64,000 bases of DNA from an uncultured Eubacteriales bacterium (GTDB taxonomy: Bacteria; Bacillota; Clostridia; Lachnospirales; Lachnospiraceae): positions 124,001-188,000 of the forward strand of contig OMVU01000001.1 in the NCBI GenBank assembly GCA_900314565.1, read 5' to 3'. Position 1 is the stretch's first letter, and every line of letters starts with the position of its first letter. The notes under the pieces were generated by a model. It was not told the origin of the DNA and ran no database searches. It saw nothing but the letters and a program-made list of their open reading frames with translations. Made by a program: the position numbers and the translations under genes. Below are positions 50,467-58,232 of the stretch, piece after piece.

Positions 50467-53111
50467 TGATTTCTCCATCTGTTATTCAGCTTATTCTGAA
50501 GCCTGTAGAGCTCATTCAATGCCTCGATCGGAGTGAGGGTCGAGACATCGATCTCACTGAGTTCTTTCAGGACATCTTCATCTTTGACCGTGTCGAAAAG
50601 GGTCATCTGCGTGAGATCGACCTCGTCATAGTGGACAGGCTTGTGCTTTTTCGCTGTATGCGCGGAGATCGTTTCGATCGCCGAAGTGATATCCGCCTTC
50701 GAGAGTTCTCCCACGAGCTGCTGTGCCCTCGTGAGGACCGCTTCCGGAACACCGGCCAGGCGGGCGACCTGCACGCCGTAGCTCTTGTCTGCACCGCCTT
50801 TTACGATCTTTCGCAGGAAGACGATGGTATCCCCTTTCTCCCGGACGGCAATGCAGAAATTGTTGACGCCGTCGATCTTGCCCTCGAGCTCCGTGAGCTC
50901 GTGATAATGTGTGGCAAAAAGCGTCTTTGCACCGATGATCTTGCGGTCTGCAATATATTCCACGACTGCCCATGCGATCGAAAGCCCGTCAAAAGTCGAT
51001 GTCCCGCGGCCGATCTCATCGAGAATGAGCAGGCTTCGGGATGTTGCGGACTTCAGGATATTCGCGACTTCCGTCATCTCGACCATAAAAGTACTCTGCC
51101 CGCTCGCCAGGTCATCCGACGCGCCGACGCGGGTGAAGATCCTGTCCACAATCCCGATCTTTGCCGATTTTGCCGGAACGAAGCTCCCGATCTGCGCCAT
51201 GAGGACGATCAGGGCAGTCTGTCTCATATAGGTGGATTTACCGGCCATATTCGGTCCGGTGATGATTGAAATCCTCTTTTTCTTATTGTCAAGAACGGTG
51301 TCATTCGGAACGAATGCTTCGCTCTTGATCATTTTCTCGACGACAGGGTGCCGTCCCTGCCGTATGTCAATGACGCCGTCCGTCGCAATGACCGGGCGGA
51401 CATAGCGGTTCTTCCTTGCGACTTCAGAGAAAGATGCGTAGACATCGATCTCGGCGACGATCTTCGCGGCGTTCTGGATCCGCGGGATATTTTCCCCGAT
51501 CTTATCACGGACGGCACTGTAAAGTTCGTACTCCAGTGTCCCGAGACGGTCTTCCGCGCCGAGGATCTTGTCCTCAAGCTCCTTGAGACGCGGCATAGTG
51601 TAGCGCTCTCCGCCGACGAGCGTCTGCTTTCGCGTGTAGGTATCCGGGACCTTGTCCTTGAAAGAATTCGACACTTCGATGACATAACCGAAAACTCTGT
51701 TGTATTTTACTTTGAGCGTACTGATCCCGGTCTTCGCCTTCTCCTCGGCTTCGAGATCCATGAGCCATGTTTTTCCCTCGGTCCTTGCGCTTCTGTACGC
51801 GTCCACCTCCTCATTGTAGTGGTCACGGATGATCCCTCCCTCCTTCATCGCGAGCGGCGGATCATCGATGATCGCGCTCCCGATCAGCTCGCAGAGATCT
51901 TCCAGTGTATCGAAGTTCTCGAAAAATGAACGAAATCTGTCGGCCGGAAGCTCCGCAAGCAGCTGCTTTATATGCGGGAGCATTTCCATCGAGGATTTAA
52001 GTGCGACAAGGTCTCTCGGATTGGCGCTCTTGATACTGATTTTAGCCGCCAGCCTCTCCAGATCGTAGACCGGTCCGAGATATTCCCGGATCTCGGCACA
52101 TGTGATCTCATTTTCATTGAGAGCCTCGACCGCACAGAGACGCTCGTCGATGGCTTCCTTTGACAGAAGAGGCTGCTCGATCCAGCTGCGTAAGAGCCGT
52201 CCTCCCATCGCTGTTCTTGTCCGGTCCAGGATCCAGAAGAGCGATCCCCGTTTTTCTTTCTCGCGGAGAGTCTCCGTGAGCTCGAGATTCCGCATGGTAG
52301 AGCCGTCGAGGACCATGAATTCTCCGGAGTGATACGGACGGATCTCCGTAATGTGGGAGAGGTCTGTCTTCTGCGTCTCGAAAAGGTAGGAAAGAAGCGC
52401 GCCTGCAGCACAGATCCCACAGGAGAAATCCGCGATTCCGAGGCCTTCCAGTGTACTCACATGAAAGTGATCGAGGATCGTCGTCCTGCAGACCGTATCG
52501 TCGAAATATCTGGGATCCATCGTCTCGATCAGGATTCCGAGTCTGCCGCTGAGCTCATCCACGTCCAGACCGGACATGATGAGCGATTCGCTGCAGATGA
52601 TCTCGCGCGGGGCGATCTTATAGATCTCATCCGTGAGGGCTCTCAGTTTGTCGACTTCCGTCAGAATGAACTCCCCTGTAGAGACATCGCAGGCGGCGAT
52701 TCCGAACCGGTCCTCCACGCAGACAACGCTCATAAGAAAGATGTTCCGGTTCTCGTCTCCCTCCGCGATATCCATGTTCGTTCCCGGTGTGACGACGCGG
52801 GTCACTTCCCGCTTTACAAGACCTTTCGCGAGCTTCGGATCCTCGACCTGGTCGCAGATCGCGACCTTCTGCCCTTTTTTGATGAGTCTGGAGACATAGA
52901 CGTCCAAAGCATGGAAGGGGACTCCGCACATCGGAGCGCGCTCAGGAAGGCCGCATTCCTTTCCGGTCAGAGTGAGCTCGAGAAGACCCGAAACTTTGAC
53001 AGCGTCTTCGAAGAACATCTCGTAGAAGTCACCGACTCGATACATAAGTACGCAGTCTTTGTACTGTTCCTTTACTTTTTTGTACTCCTGCATCATTGGG
53101 GAGAGTGCCAT
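50463..53111 (-). CDS. mutS: DNA mismatch repair protein MutS
   Basis: Recognises mispaired bases. The 882-residue protein has the N-terminal mismatch domain with FYEMF (YRVGDFYEMFFEDA), core and clamp regions, and the ABC ATPase with GPNMAGKSTYMRQ, LDEIGRGTSTFDG and ATHYHELTELE. Start ATG 53111 (MALSPMMQEYK) has AAAGGATGG upstream and fits homologues; an ATG seven codons earlier does not. Coupled to mutL. Confidence 0.96.
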   Translation of the reverse strand: MALSPMMQEYKKVKEQYKDCVLMYRVGDFYEMFFEDAVKVSGLLELTLTGKECGLPERAPMCGVPFHALDVYVSRLIKKGQKVAICDQVEDPKLAKGLVKREVTRVVTPGTNMDIAEGDENRNIFLMSVVCVEDRFGIAACDVSTGEFILTEVDKLRALTDEIYKIAPREIICSESLIMSGLDVDELSGRLGILIETMDPRYFDDTVCRTTILDHFHVSTLEGLGIADFSCGICAAGALLSYLFETQKTDLSHITEIRPYHSGEFMVLDGSTMRNLELTETLREKEKRGSLFWILDRTRTAMGGRLLRSWIEQPLLSKEAIDERLCAVEALNENEITCAEIREYLGPVYDLERLAAKISIKSANPRDLVALKSSMEMLPHIKQLLAELPADRFRSFFENFDTLEDLCELIGSAIIDDPPLAMKEGGIIRDHYNEEVDAYRSARTEGKTWLMDLEAEEKAKTGISTLKVKYNRVFGYVIEVSNSFKDKVPDTYTRKQTLVGGERYTMPRLKELEDKILGAEDRLGTLEYELYSAVRDKIGENIPRIQNAAKIVAEIDVYASFSEVARKNRYVRPVIATDGVIDIRQGRHPVVEKMIKSEAFVPNDTVLDNKKKRISIITGPNMAGKSTYMRQTALIVLMAQIGSFVPAKSAKIGIVDRIFTRVGASDDLASGQSTFMVEMTEVANILKSATSRSLLILDEIGRGTSTFDGLSIAWAVVEYIADRKIIGAKTLFATHYHELTELEGKIDGVNNFCIAVREKGDTIVFLRKIVKGGADKSYGVQVARLAGVPEAVLTRAQQLVGELSKADITSAIETISAHTAKKHKPVHYDEVDLTQMTLFDTVKDEDVLKELSEIDVSTLTPIEALNELYRLQNKLNNRWRNQ

Positions 53112-53202
53112 GTGATAACCATCCTTTTTCAATCTGCGTCGAACCTGGCGCGGCTGTCAGGAACGTCATGATATTCCTGATCCTGTGAAATATAATTATG
53201 AA

Positions 53203-53250
53203 CTCTGACGTAGAATTCCCGTGATGTGAGTCTGAGATGAATGCGCAAAG
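53203..53250. repeat. Dispersed intergenic repeat, copy 2
   Basis: Counterpart of the repeat at 21628-21683 in the gap between miaB and mutS; see that entry for identities. Confidence 0.6.
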
Positions 53251-53257
53251 TGAGCCT

Positions 53258-54688
53258 TTAGAAAGCGACTTCGCCCAGATAATAGAAGCCTCTGCACTCG
53301 CGAAGCCGGACCGGAACGATTTTACCGATCATAGAAGCGTCTCCCGGGAGATGGACGACCAGATTATGGCCGATCCTTCCGGTCACGAGGCCGGGCTCCT
53401 TATTCAGCTCCTCGACAAGAACGTCGTGGACCTGTCCTTCAAATCTTGCGCACTGCTCTTCCGCTGTCTCTTTGATCGTGGCCAGAAGCCGGTCAAAGCG
53501 TGCGTGCGCGACCTCGTCCGGGACCTGATCCGGCATGGATGCCGCCGGAGTTCCTGTCCTCTTCGAATAGATGAAGGTAAATGCGCTGTCGTAGCCGACC
53601 TCACGCACAAGGCGGAGCGTCCCTTCAAAGTCTTCCTCGGTCTCGCCCGGGAATCCCACGATAATATCTGTCGTCAGGGAAATGTCCGGCATGGCCTCCC
53701 GAAGCTTCTTTACAAGCTCCATGTAATGGGCAAGATCATAGTGGCGGTTCATTTTTTTGAGGAGCCTGTCGCTTCCCGCCTGGACCGGGAGATGCAGATG
53801 ACGGCAGACGAGGGGATTCTCCGCCATAGCCTCTATCAGTTCATCCGAGAGGTCCTTCGGGTGCGAAGTCATAAAGCGGACCCTCCTGAGTCCGGGAACT
53901 TTGCAGACTTCCCGAAGGAGCTTCGCAAAGCTGTACGGTTCCTCAAAAGTCTTCCCGTACGAATTGACATTCTGACCGAGGAGCATGATCTCGACGACGC
54001 CGTCGCTGACAAGATTCCGTACTTCCTGAAGGATCTCCTCCGGACGTCTTGAGATCTCCCGCCCGCGTACATAGGGGACGATGCAGTAGGTGCAGAAATT
54101 ATTGCATCCGTACATGATGTTGACGCCGGACTTAAAGGGATACTTGCGGGACACCGGAAGGCTCTCCGGAAGATACGGGGTCGAATCAAGGATCTCAATG
54201 ATCCGTTTTTTCTCCCGGATCGTCTTAAGGAGCAGTTCCGGAAATTCATAGAGATTGTGCGTTCCGAAGATCAGGTCGACAAAGGAATAGCTCTTCTTGA
54301 TCTTCTCCACAATATGCTTTTCCTGCATCATGCAGCCGCAAAGACCGATGACCATATCTTTCTTTTTCTTCTTGACACTGTTCAGATGACCGAGACGGCC
54401 GTAAACGTGCTGGTCTGCATTTTCACGAACCGTGCAGGTGTTGTAAATGACAAAGTCCGCCTCGTCCTCATTGTCCGTATTCTGAAAGCCGGCTGCGGCG
54501 AAAATTCCCCGGATCTTTTCGGAATCGCGGGCGTTCATCTGACACCCGAACGTCGTCACATTGGACTTGAGCGGCCGTCCGAGCGTCTGCTCGAGTTCAA
54601 GGACATAAGAGCGTGTCTCCGCGATGAACTCCGTCTGACGCAGCGCTTCGGCACGCTGTTCTTCTATACTTTTCAAACTGGTCTGCAT
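53258..54688 (-). CDS. miaB: tRNA-2-methylthio-N6-dimethylallyladenosine synthase
   Basis: Radical SAM methylthiotransferase that adds CH3-S to the MiaA product at A37. The 476-residue protein has the N-terminal UPF0004 domain with three Cys (FGCQMNARDSE, NTCTVRENAD, GLCGCMMQE), the radical SAM motif YGCNNFCTYCIVPYVRGREISR, and a C-terminal TRAM domain. AGGATTT precedes the ATG. It heads the miaB-mutS-mutL-miaA cluster. Confidence 0.95.
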   Translation of the reverse strand: MQTSLKSIEEQRAEALRQTEFIAETRSYVLELEQTLGRPLKSNVTTFGCQMNARDSEKIRGIFAAAGFQNTDNEDEADFVIYNTCTVRENADQHVYGRLGHLNSVKKKKKDMVIGLCGCMMQEKHIVEKIKKSYSFVDLIFGTHNLYEFPELLLKTIREKKRIIEILDSTPYLPESLPVSRKYPFKSGVNIMYGCNNFCTYCIVPYVRGREISRRPEEILQEVRNLVSDGVVEIMLLGQNVNSYGKTFEEPYSFAKLLREVCKVPGLRRVRFMTSHPKDLSDELIEAMAENPLVCRHLHLPVQAGSDRLLKKMNRHYDLAHYMELVKKLREAMPDISLTTDIIVGFPGETEEDFEGTLRLVREVGYDSAFTFIYSKRTGTPAASMPDQVPDEVAHARFDRLLATIKETAEEQCARFEGQVHDVLVEELNKEPGLVTGRIGHNLVVHLPGDASMIGKIVPVRLRECRGFYYLGEVAF

Positions 54689-54700
54689 AAATCCTCCATT

Positions 54701-55552
54701 TTATTCGCCGTGCCGCATATTCTGCAGATAATCGACCCAGTAAAATTCCTCCCTCGGGTGATTCATAAAGATCGTCCCGACGTGCTCTCCCTCGATGATC
54801 CGGTGAATGATGCGGAAATCATCCGCATTCGCGATCACCATATCCGAGCCTGTCGAGGTGGCGATCTCCGCGGCGATCAGCTTTGTCGCCATTCCCCCTG
54901 TGCCGAAACCGCTTCCGGTGGTTCCTTTGGCCATTTTCATAAAATGACTGTCCAGATGATCCACCTCAGAAATAAAGACAGCATCCGGATTTTTGTGGGG
55001 ATCGTCCGTGTAGAGCCCGTCGATATCGGAAAGCAGCAGGAGAAGATCTGCCTTGACCAGAGCCGCAACGACGGCAGAAAGACGGTCGTTGTCTCCGAAT
55101 TCGATATCGTAGGTAGCGACTGAGTCGTTCTCGTTCACGATCGGGATGATTCCCATCTTAAAGAGCTGATTAAAGGTATTCCGGGCATGCACACGGCTCT
55201 CTCCGTCTGTGACAGTCTTCTTGGTCATGAGGATCTGGGCGGTCGTCTGGCCGTACTCGGAAAAGAGTTTCTGATAGATCATCATGAGGCGGACTTGCCC
55301 GATCGCCGCGCAGGCCTGCTTTTCCTGCAGTGAGTGCAGACGCTCGATGCCCATGGCGCTGCGGCCGACCGCAATTGCTCCTGAGGAGACGATAATGACA
55401 TCCTTCCCCTGATTGTGGAGGTCCGATACCTCGCGTGCGAGGATCTCCATCTTTGTGAAATTGAGTTTCCCGGTCTCACTGTGCACCAGGGACGAGGAAC
55501 CGATCTTGATGACGATCCGGTTCTTATTCTTCAGCGTCTGTCTGATATCCAA
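54701..55552 (-). CDS. proB: Glutamate 5-kinase without PUA domain
   Basis: Phosphorylates glutamate in the first step of proline synthesis. The 283-residue product contains the amino-acid kinase domain (VIKIGSSSLV, VSSGAIAVG, NENDSVATYDIEFGDNDRLSA, GTGGMATKLIAA) but lacks the C-terminal PUA domain of E. coli ProB. It starts at TTG (minus strand) with AAAGGAG upstream. No proA adjoins it in the window; a palindromic repeat lies between it and ybeY. Confidence 0.93.
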   Translation of the reverse strand: MDIRQTLKNKNRIVIKIGSSSLVHSETGKLNFTKMEILAREVSDLHNQGKDVIIVSSGAIAVGRSAMGIERLHSLQEKQACAAIGQVRLMMIYQKLFSEYGQTTAQILMTKKTVTDGESRVHARNTFNQLFKMGIIPIVNENDSVATYDIEFGDNDRLSAVVAALVKADLLLLLSDIDGLYTDDPHKNPDAVFISEVDHLDSHFMKMAKGTTGSGFGTGGMATKLIAAEIATSTGSDMVIANADDFRIIHRIIEGEHVGTIFMNHPREEFYWVDYLQNMRHGE

Positions 55553-55571
55553 AGTTAAACTCCTTTCAGGA

Positions 55572-55724
55572 ATGCGTGTATCCAGGCTGTTGCGAAAATC
55601 TGTGCTTCATGGGATTGTATGAACATTCAAACGGCTTCCGCGCCAGGAACTTCTAACATTCACAATTGTTCACACAATCCCATTTCGCACATAGTTTCGC
55701 AAGCGCCTTATGCGTGTATCAGGC
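55572..55724. repeat. Imperfect 15-16-bp direct repeats flanking palindromic element copy 1
   Basis: ATGCGTGTATCCAGGC (55572-55587) and ATGCGTGTATCAGGC (55710-55724), one base indel, bracket the palindromic element. They may mark its insertion or be part of a larger composite repeat. Confidence 0.65.
55585..55707. repeat. Palindromic intergenic repeat, copy 1 (about 123 bp)
   Basis: The ends read TTGCGAAA ... TTTCGCAA (55590-55597 / 55695-55702), with inner complementary blocks TGTGC/GCACA, ATGGGATTGT/ACAATCCCAT and TGAAC/GTTCA. It is about 88% identical by eye to the reverse complement of 58056-58173. It sits between ybeY and proB and could act as a MITE-like element or an RNA hairpin. Confidence 0.85.
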
Positions 55725-55747
55725 GATCGCGGAACGCTTTCCTCTAT

Positions 55748-55805
55748 GGAAGCCGTTTGAATGTTCATGCAATTTCCATGAAGAGCAGCAACTCGCAAGC
55801 GCCCC
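55748..55805. repeat. Partial copy of the palindromic repeat
   Basis: GGAAGCCGTTTGAATGTTCA followed by a CAATTTCCAT-like arm and CGCAAGCGCC; it matches the right half of the 58 kb copy in direct orientation. Confidence 0.75.
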
Positions 55806-55817
55806 CTGCATGAATGT

Positions 55818-56339
55818 TCACCGCGCATCTCTCGTGATGCCGAGCCCGTCGAGCGCCGCCTTCTGCTTCTCCTGCATCTCCTGTTCCCCATCCGGATCCA
55901 TATGGTCGTATCCGATCAGGTGCAGCGCGCTGTGTGCGATAAGGAACGCGAATTCCCGAAGAGTGCTGTGTCCGTACTCTTCCGCCTGACTCTTCACCCG
56001 CGGGATGCAGAGCACGATATCGCCGAGAAGCAGGTTCCCGGTCTCCGGATCAAAGTCGTCGAAGCCATCCGGATCGAGCTCGTCGAAATCTCCCGGAGTA
56101 TCATATTCGTGCATGGGAAATGAAAGGACGTCGGTCACGCTGTCCATATTCCTCGTTTCAGAATTGATCTCCCGGATTTCCTCCTCCCCCGTGAAGAGAA
56201 TGTTCACTTCCGCCTCATAGGAACACCCGGCATCGGAAAGCACCCGGGCGACCACGTCTCCTGCTGTCTTTTCGTAATCGAAATATAAGATTTCGGAAAA
56301 GTCAGAACCTGTATATTCATTTTCGATCTGAACCTGCAT
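55818..56339 (-). CDS. ybeY: Endoribonuclease YbeY (rRNA maturation)
   Basis: Metal-dependent RNase for 16S rRNA 3' maturation and quality control. The 173-residue product has the zinc motif HSALHLIGYDH (His-x3-His-x5-His) and the conserved INSETRNMDSVTDVLSFP stretch. An acidic insertion (DELDPDGFDDFDPETG) precedes the core. GGGAG precedes the ATG, two bases after phoH ends. Confidence 0.94.
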   Translation of the reverse strand: MQVQIENEYTGSDFSEILYFDYEKTAGDVVARVLSDAGCSYEAEVNILFTGEEEIREINSETRNMDSVTDVLSFPMHEYDTPGDFDELDPDGFDDFDPETGNLLLGDIVLCIPRVKSQAEEYGHSTLREFAFLIAHSALHLIGYDHMDPDGEQEMQEKQKAALDGLGITRDAR

Positions 56340-56341
56340 CT

Positions 56342-57358
56342 TTACTCCCTCGTGCGGATCCGTCCGCGGTAGTTTACACTCTTCGTCTTGTTCTTTGCCT
56401 GTTTTGCCTCGTAGTTTTCGTAAGCCTGCACGATTTTCTGGACCAGCGGATGTCGGACGACGTCCTTGCTCGTCAGCTCACAGAAGCCGATATCGTCGAT
56501 CTTCTGAAGGACTTTGGCTGCCACATCCAGTCCGCTCTCCGTACCGCGCGGGAGATCTTTCTGGGTGCGGTCTCCGGTGATAACGACCTTTGTGCCGAAG
56601 CCGATACGTGTCAGGAACATTTTCATCTGGGCAGGGGACGTATTCTGGGCCTCGTCCAGGATGATGAAGGCATTGTCGAGCGTACGGCCTCTCATATAGG
56701 CCAGGGGCGCGACCTCAATGAGGCCTTTCTCCGAGTTCTTCAGGAAGGTCTCCGCACCCATGATGTCATAAAGCGCGTCATAGAGCGGTCTCAGGTAGGG
56801 ATCGATCTTGCTCTGCAGATCACCCGGCAGAAAACCCAGTTTTTCACCGGCCTCGATGGCAGGCCTGGTCAGGATGATCCTCGTCACCTCATCTCTCCTG
56901 AACGCGCGCACAGCCATGGCCATGGCCATGTAGGTCTTTCCCGTACCGGCCGGTCCGATCCCGAATGTGATCATCCGATTCCGGATAGACTCGACGTACT
57001 TTTTCTGTCCGATCGTCTTCGGCTTGATGGGACGTCCGCTTATGGTGTGGATGATCGTATCACCGTCAAGTTCTCCCATTGCCTGCTCCATGTCATCCAT
57101 AAGGAGGGAAAGGGCATAAGTCACATTCTGCGTTGTGATCGTATTTCCCCGTTCAGAGAGGATGAGGAGCTGGGCCAGGAGCCGTTTGGCTTTCGCTGCC
57201 TGCAGAGGCGTCCCCTGAATATGGACGGAATCTCCCCTGGGGATAATATCGACATTGAGCGTCCTCTCGATGGACTTTACATGTTCATCGAGCTCGCCGA
57301 ATATATTGCGCGCGTGTTCCGCCGGTATCTCGACGGAAAGGTCAACGTGACTTGCCAT
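56342..57358 (-). CDS. phoH: PhoH-family ATPase
   Basis: A 338-residue PhoH-like protein with an N-terminal KH-like segment and the ATPase core: Walker A GPAGTGKT, GFLPGDLQSKIDPYLRPLYDAL, and Walker B AFIILDEAQNTSP. It is thought to act on RNA and commonly precedes ybeY, suggesting a shared rRNA or RNA-turnover job. AAGGAGGAT precedes the ATG. Confidence 0.93.
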   Translation of the reverse strand: MASHVDLSVEIPAEHARNIFGELDEHVKSIERTLNVDIIPRGDSVHIQGTPLQAAKAKRLLAQLLILSERGNTITTQNVTYALSLLMDDMEQAMGELDGDTIIHTISGRPIKPKTIGQKKYVESIRNRMITFGIGPAGTGKTYMAMAMAVRAFRRDEVTRIILTRPAIEAGEKLGFLPGDLQSKIDPYLRPLYDALYDIMGAETFLKNSEKGLIEVAPLAYMRGRTLDNAFIILDEAQNTSPAQMKMFLTRIGFGTKVVITGDRTQKDLPRGTESGLDVAAKVLQKIDDIGFCELTSKDVVRHPLVQKIVQAYENYEAKQAKNKTKSVNYRGRIRTRE

Positions 57359-57478
57359 TAAAAATCCTCCTTGAACTTATATCTGTATGAAGATGAAGGC
57401 GCTTGCAGAGCTCCGCTCGAAATGGGCGTCCGCCGGGCACTTATCCCTACATTGTACCATCTTTGGATCATTTGCGGA

Positions 57479-57539
57479 ACTGCATCTTTATTCCAGTATG
57501 GAAGCTTACAGTACTGCATCTTTATTCCTGTATGGAAGC
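57479..57539. repeat. Two 27-bp direct repeats before phoH
   Basis: Copies at 57479-57505 and 57513-57539 differ at one base and end TATGGAAGC, a word also found at 55745 in the palindromic repeat region. They fill the gap between rlmH and phoH. Confidence 0.85.
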
Positions 57540-57543
57540 CGTC

Positions 57544-58023
57544 TCATTTATGGTAGGGTGCTCCGGAGAGAATGCGGAATGCCCGGTAAATCTGCTCCGC
57601 AAGGATCACGCGCATAAGCTGGTGCGGAAATGTGAAAGCAGAAAAGCTGAGCTCCAGATCTGCTCTCCGCAGCACATCCTCTGAAAGACCGAGAGACCCT
57701 CCGATGATAAAGTCGACAGTTCCGGTGCCGCTCTGCATGTGTCCTCCGAGCATTTTGGCAAACTGCTCGGAGGTGAGCGGCTTTCCCTTTATTGCCAATG
57801 CGATCACATAATCACGATCTCTGATTTTTGAAAGAATTCGCTCCCCTTCTTTTCCCAATATGCGCGTCCTTTCAGCCGGAGAGGCCTCTTCCGGCGTCTT
57901 TTCGTCCGAGCACTCTTCTATCTGGATCTTTGCATACCGGGACAGGCGCTTCAGATATTCAGCGACGGCGTCCCGGTAGAACTTCTCCTTTATTTTTCCG
58001 ACACAGATGATGCGAATTTGCAC
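57544..58023 (-). CDS. rlmH: 23S rRNA (pseudouridine-1915-N3) methyltransferase
   Basis: SPOUT methyltransferase that modifies helix 69 of 23S rRNA. The 159-residue protein begins QIRIICVGKIKEKFYRDAVAEYLKRLSRYAKI and has the knot region FIIGGSLGLSEDVLRRA, ending with FPHQLMRVILAEQIYRAFRI and the usual PYHK terminus. It starts with GTG, with AAAGGAA upstream. Confidence 0.95.
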   Translation of the reverse strand: MQIRIICVGKIKEKFYRDAVAEYLKRLSRYAKIQIEECSDEKTPEEASPAERTRILGKEGERILSKIRDRDYVIALAIKGKPLTSEQFAKMLGGHMQSGTGTVDFIIGGSLGLSEDVLRRADLELSFSAFTFPHQLMRVILAEQIYRAFRILSGAPYHK

Positions 58024-58055
58024 GTAAATGATTCCTTTCCAATTCTTAAGGAGCA

Positions 58056-58173
58056 GGCTCCTGCGAAACTCTGTGCGATATGGAATTGTGTGAACGAATG
58101 TTAGAAGTTCCTGGCGCGGAAGCCGTTTGAATGTTCATACAATTTCCATAAAGCACAGACTTTCGCAATTGCC
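58056..58173. repeat. Palindromic intergenic repeat, copy 2 (about 118 bp)
   Basis: Outer arms TGCGAAA / TTTCGCA, inner blocks TGTGC/GCACA, ATGGAATTGT/ACAATTTCCAT (one bulge) and TGAAC/GTTCA. Its orientation is opposite to copy 1. It lies between the glutamate-synthase-like gene and rlmH. Confidence 0.85.
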
Positions 58174-58181
58174 TATCATAA

Positions 58182-58212
58182 AGAGCTGCCGTGGTCATCC
58201 CTCGGCAGCTCT
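58182..58212 (-). terminator. Intrinsic terminator after the NfnB-like gene
   Basis: Perfect 10-bp stem AGAGCTGCCG / CGGCAGCTCT with an 11-base loop; the minus strand continues TTATGAT. Confidence 0.65.
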
Positions 58213-58232
58213 CTTCTGGCTTTTATTTTTCG

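Noticed and set aside
55619..55989. Several short open frames within the palindromic repeat
   Set aside because: They fall in non-coding repeat sequence and in antisense to ybeY, with no ribosome binding sites or homology.
58088..58105. SOS-box-like TGAACGAATGTTAG inside the palindromic repeat
   Set aside because: It matches the LexA consensus at 12 of 14 positions, but the other full repeat copy does not preserve it and no promoter is near.
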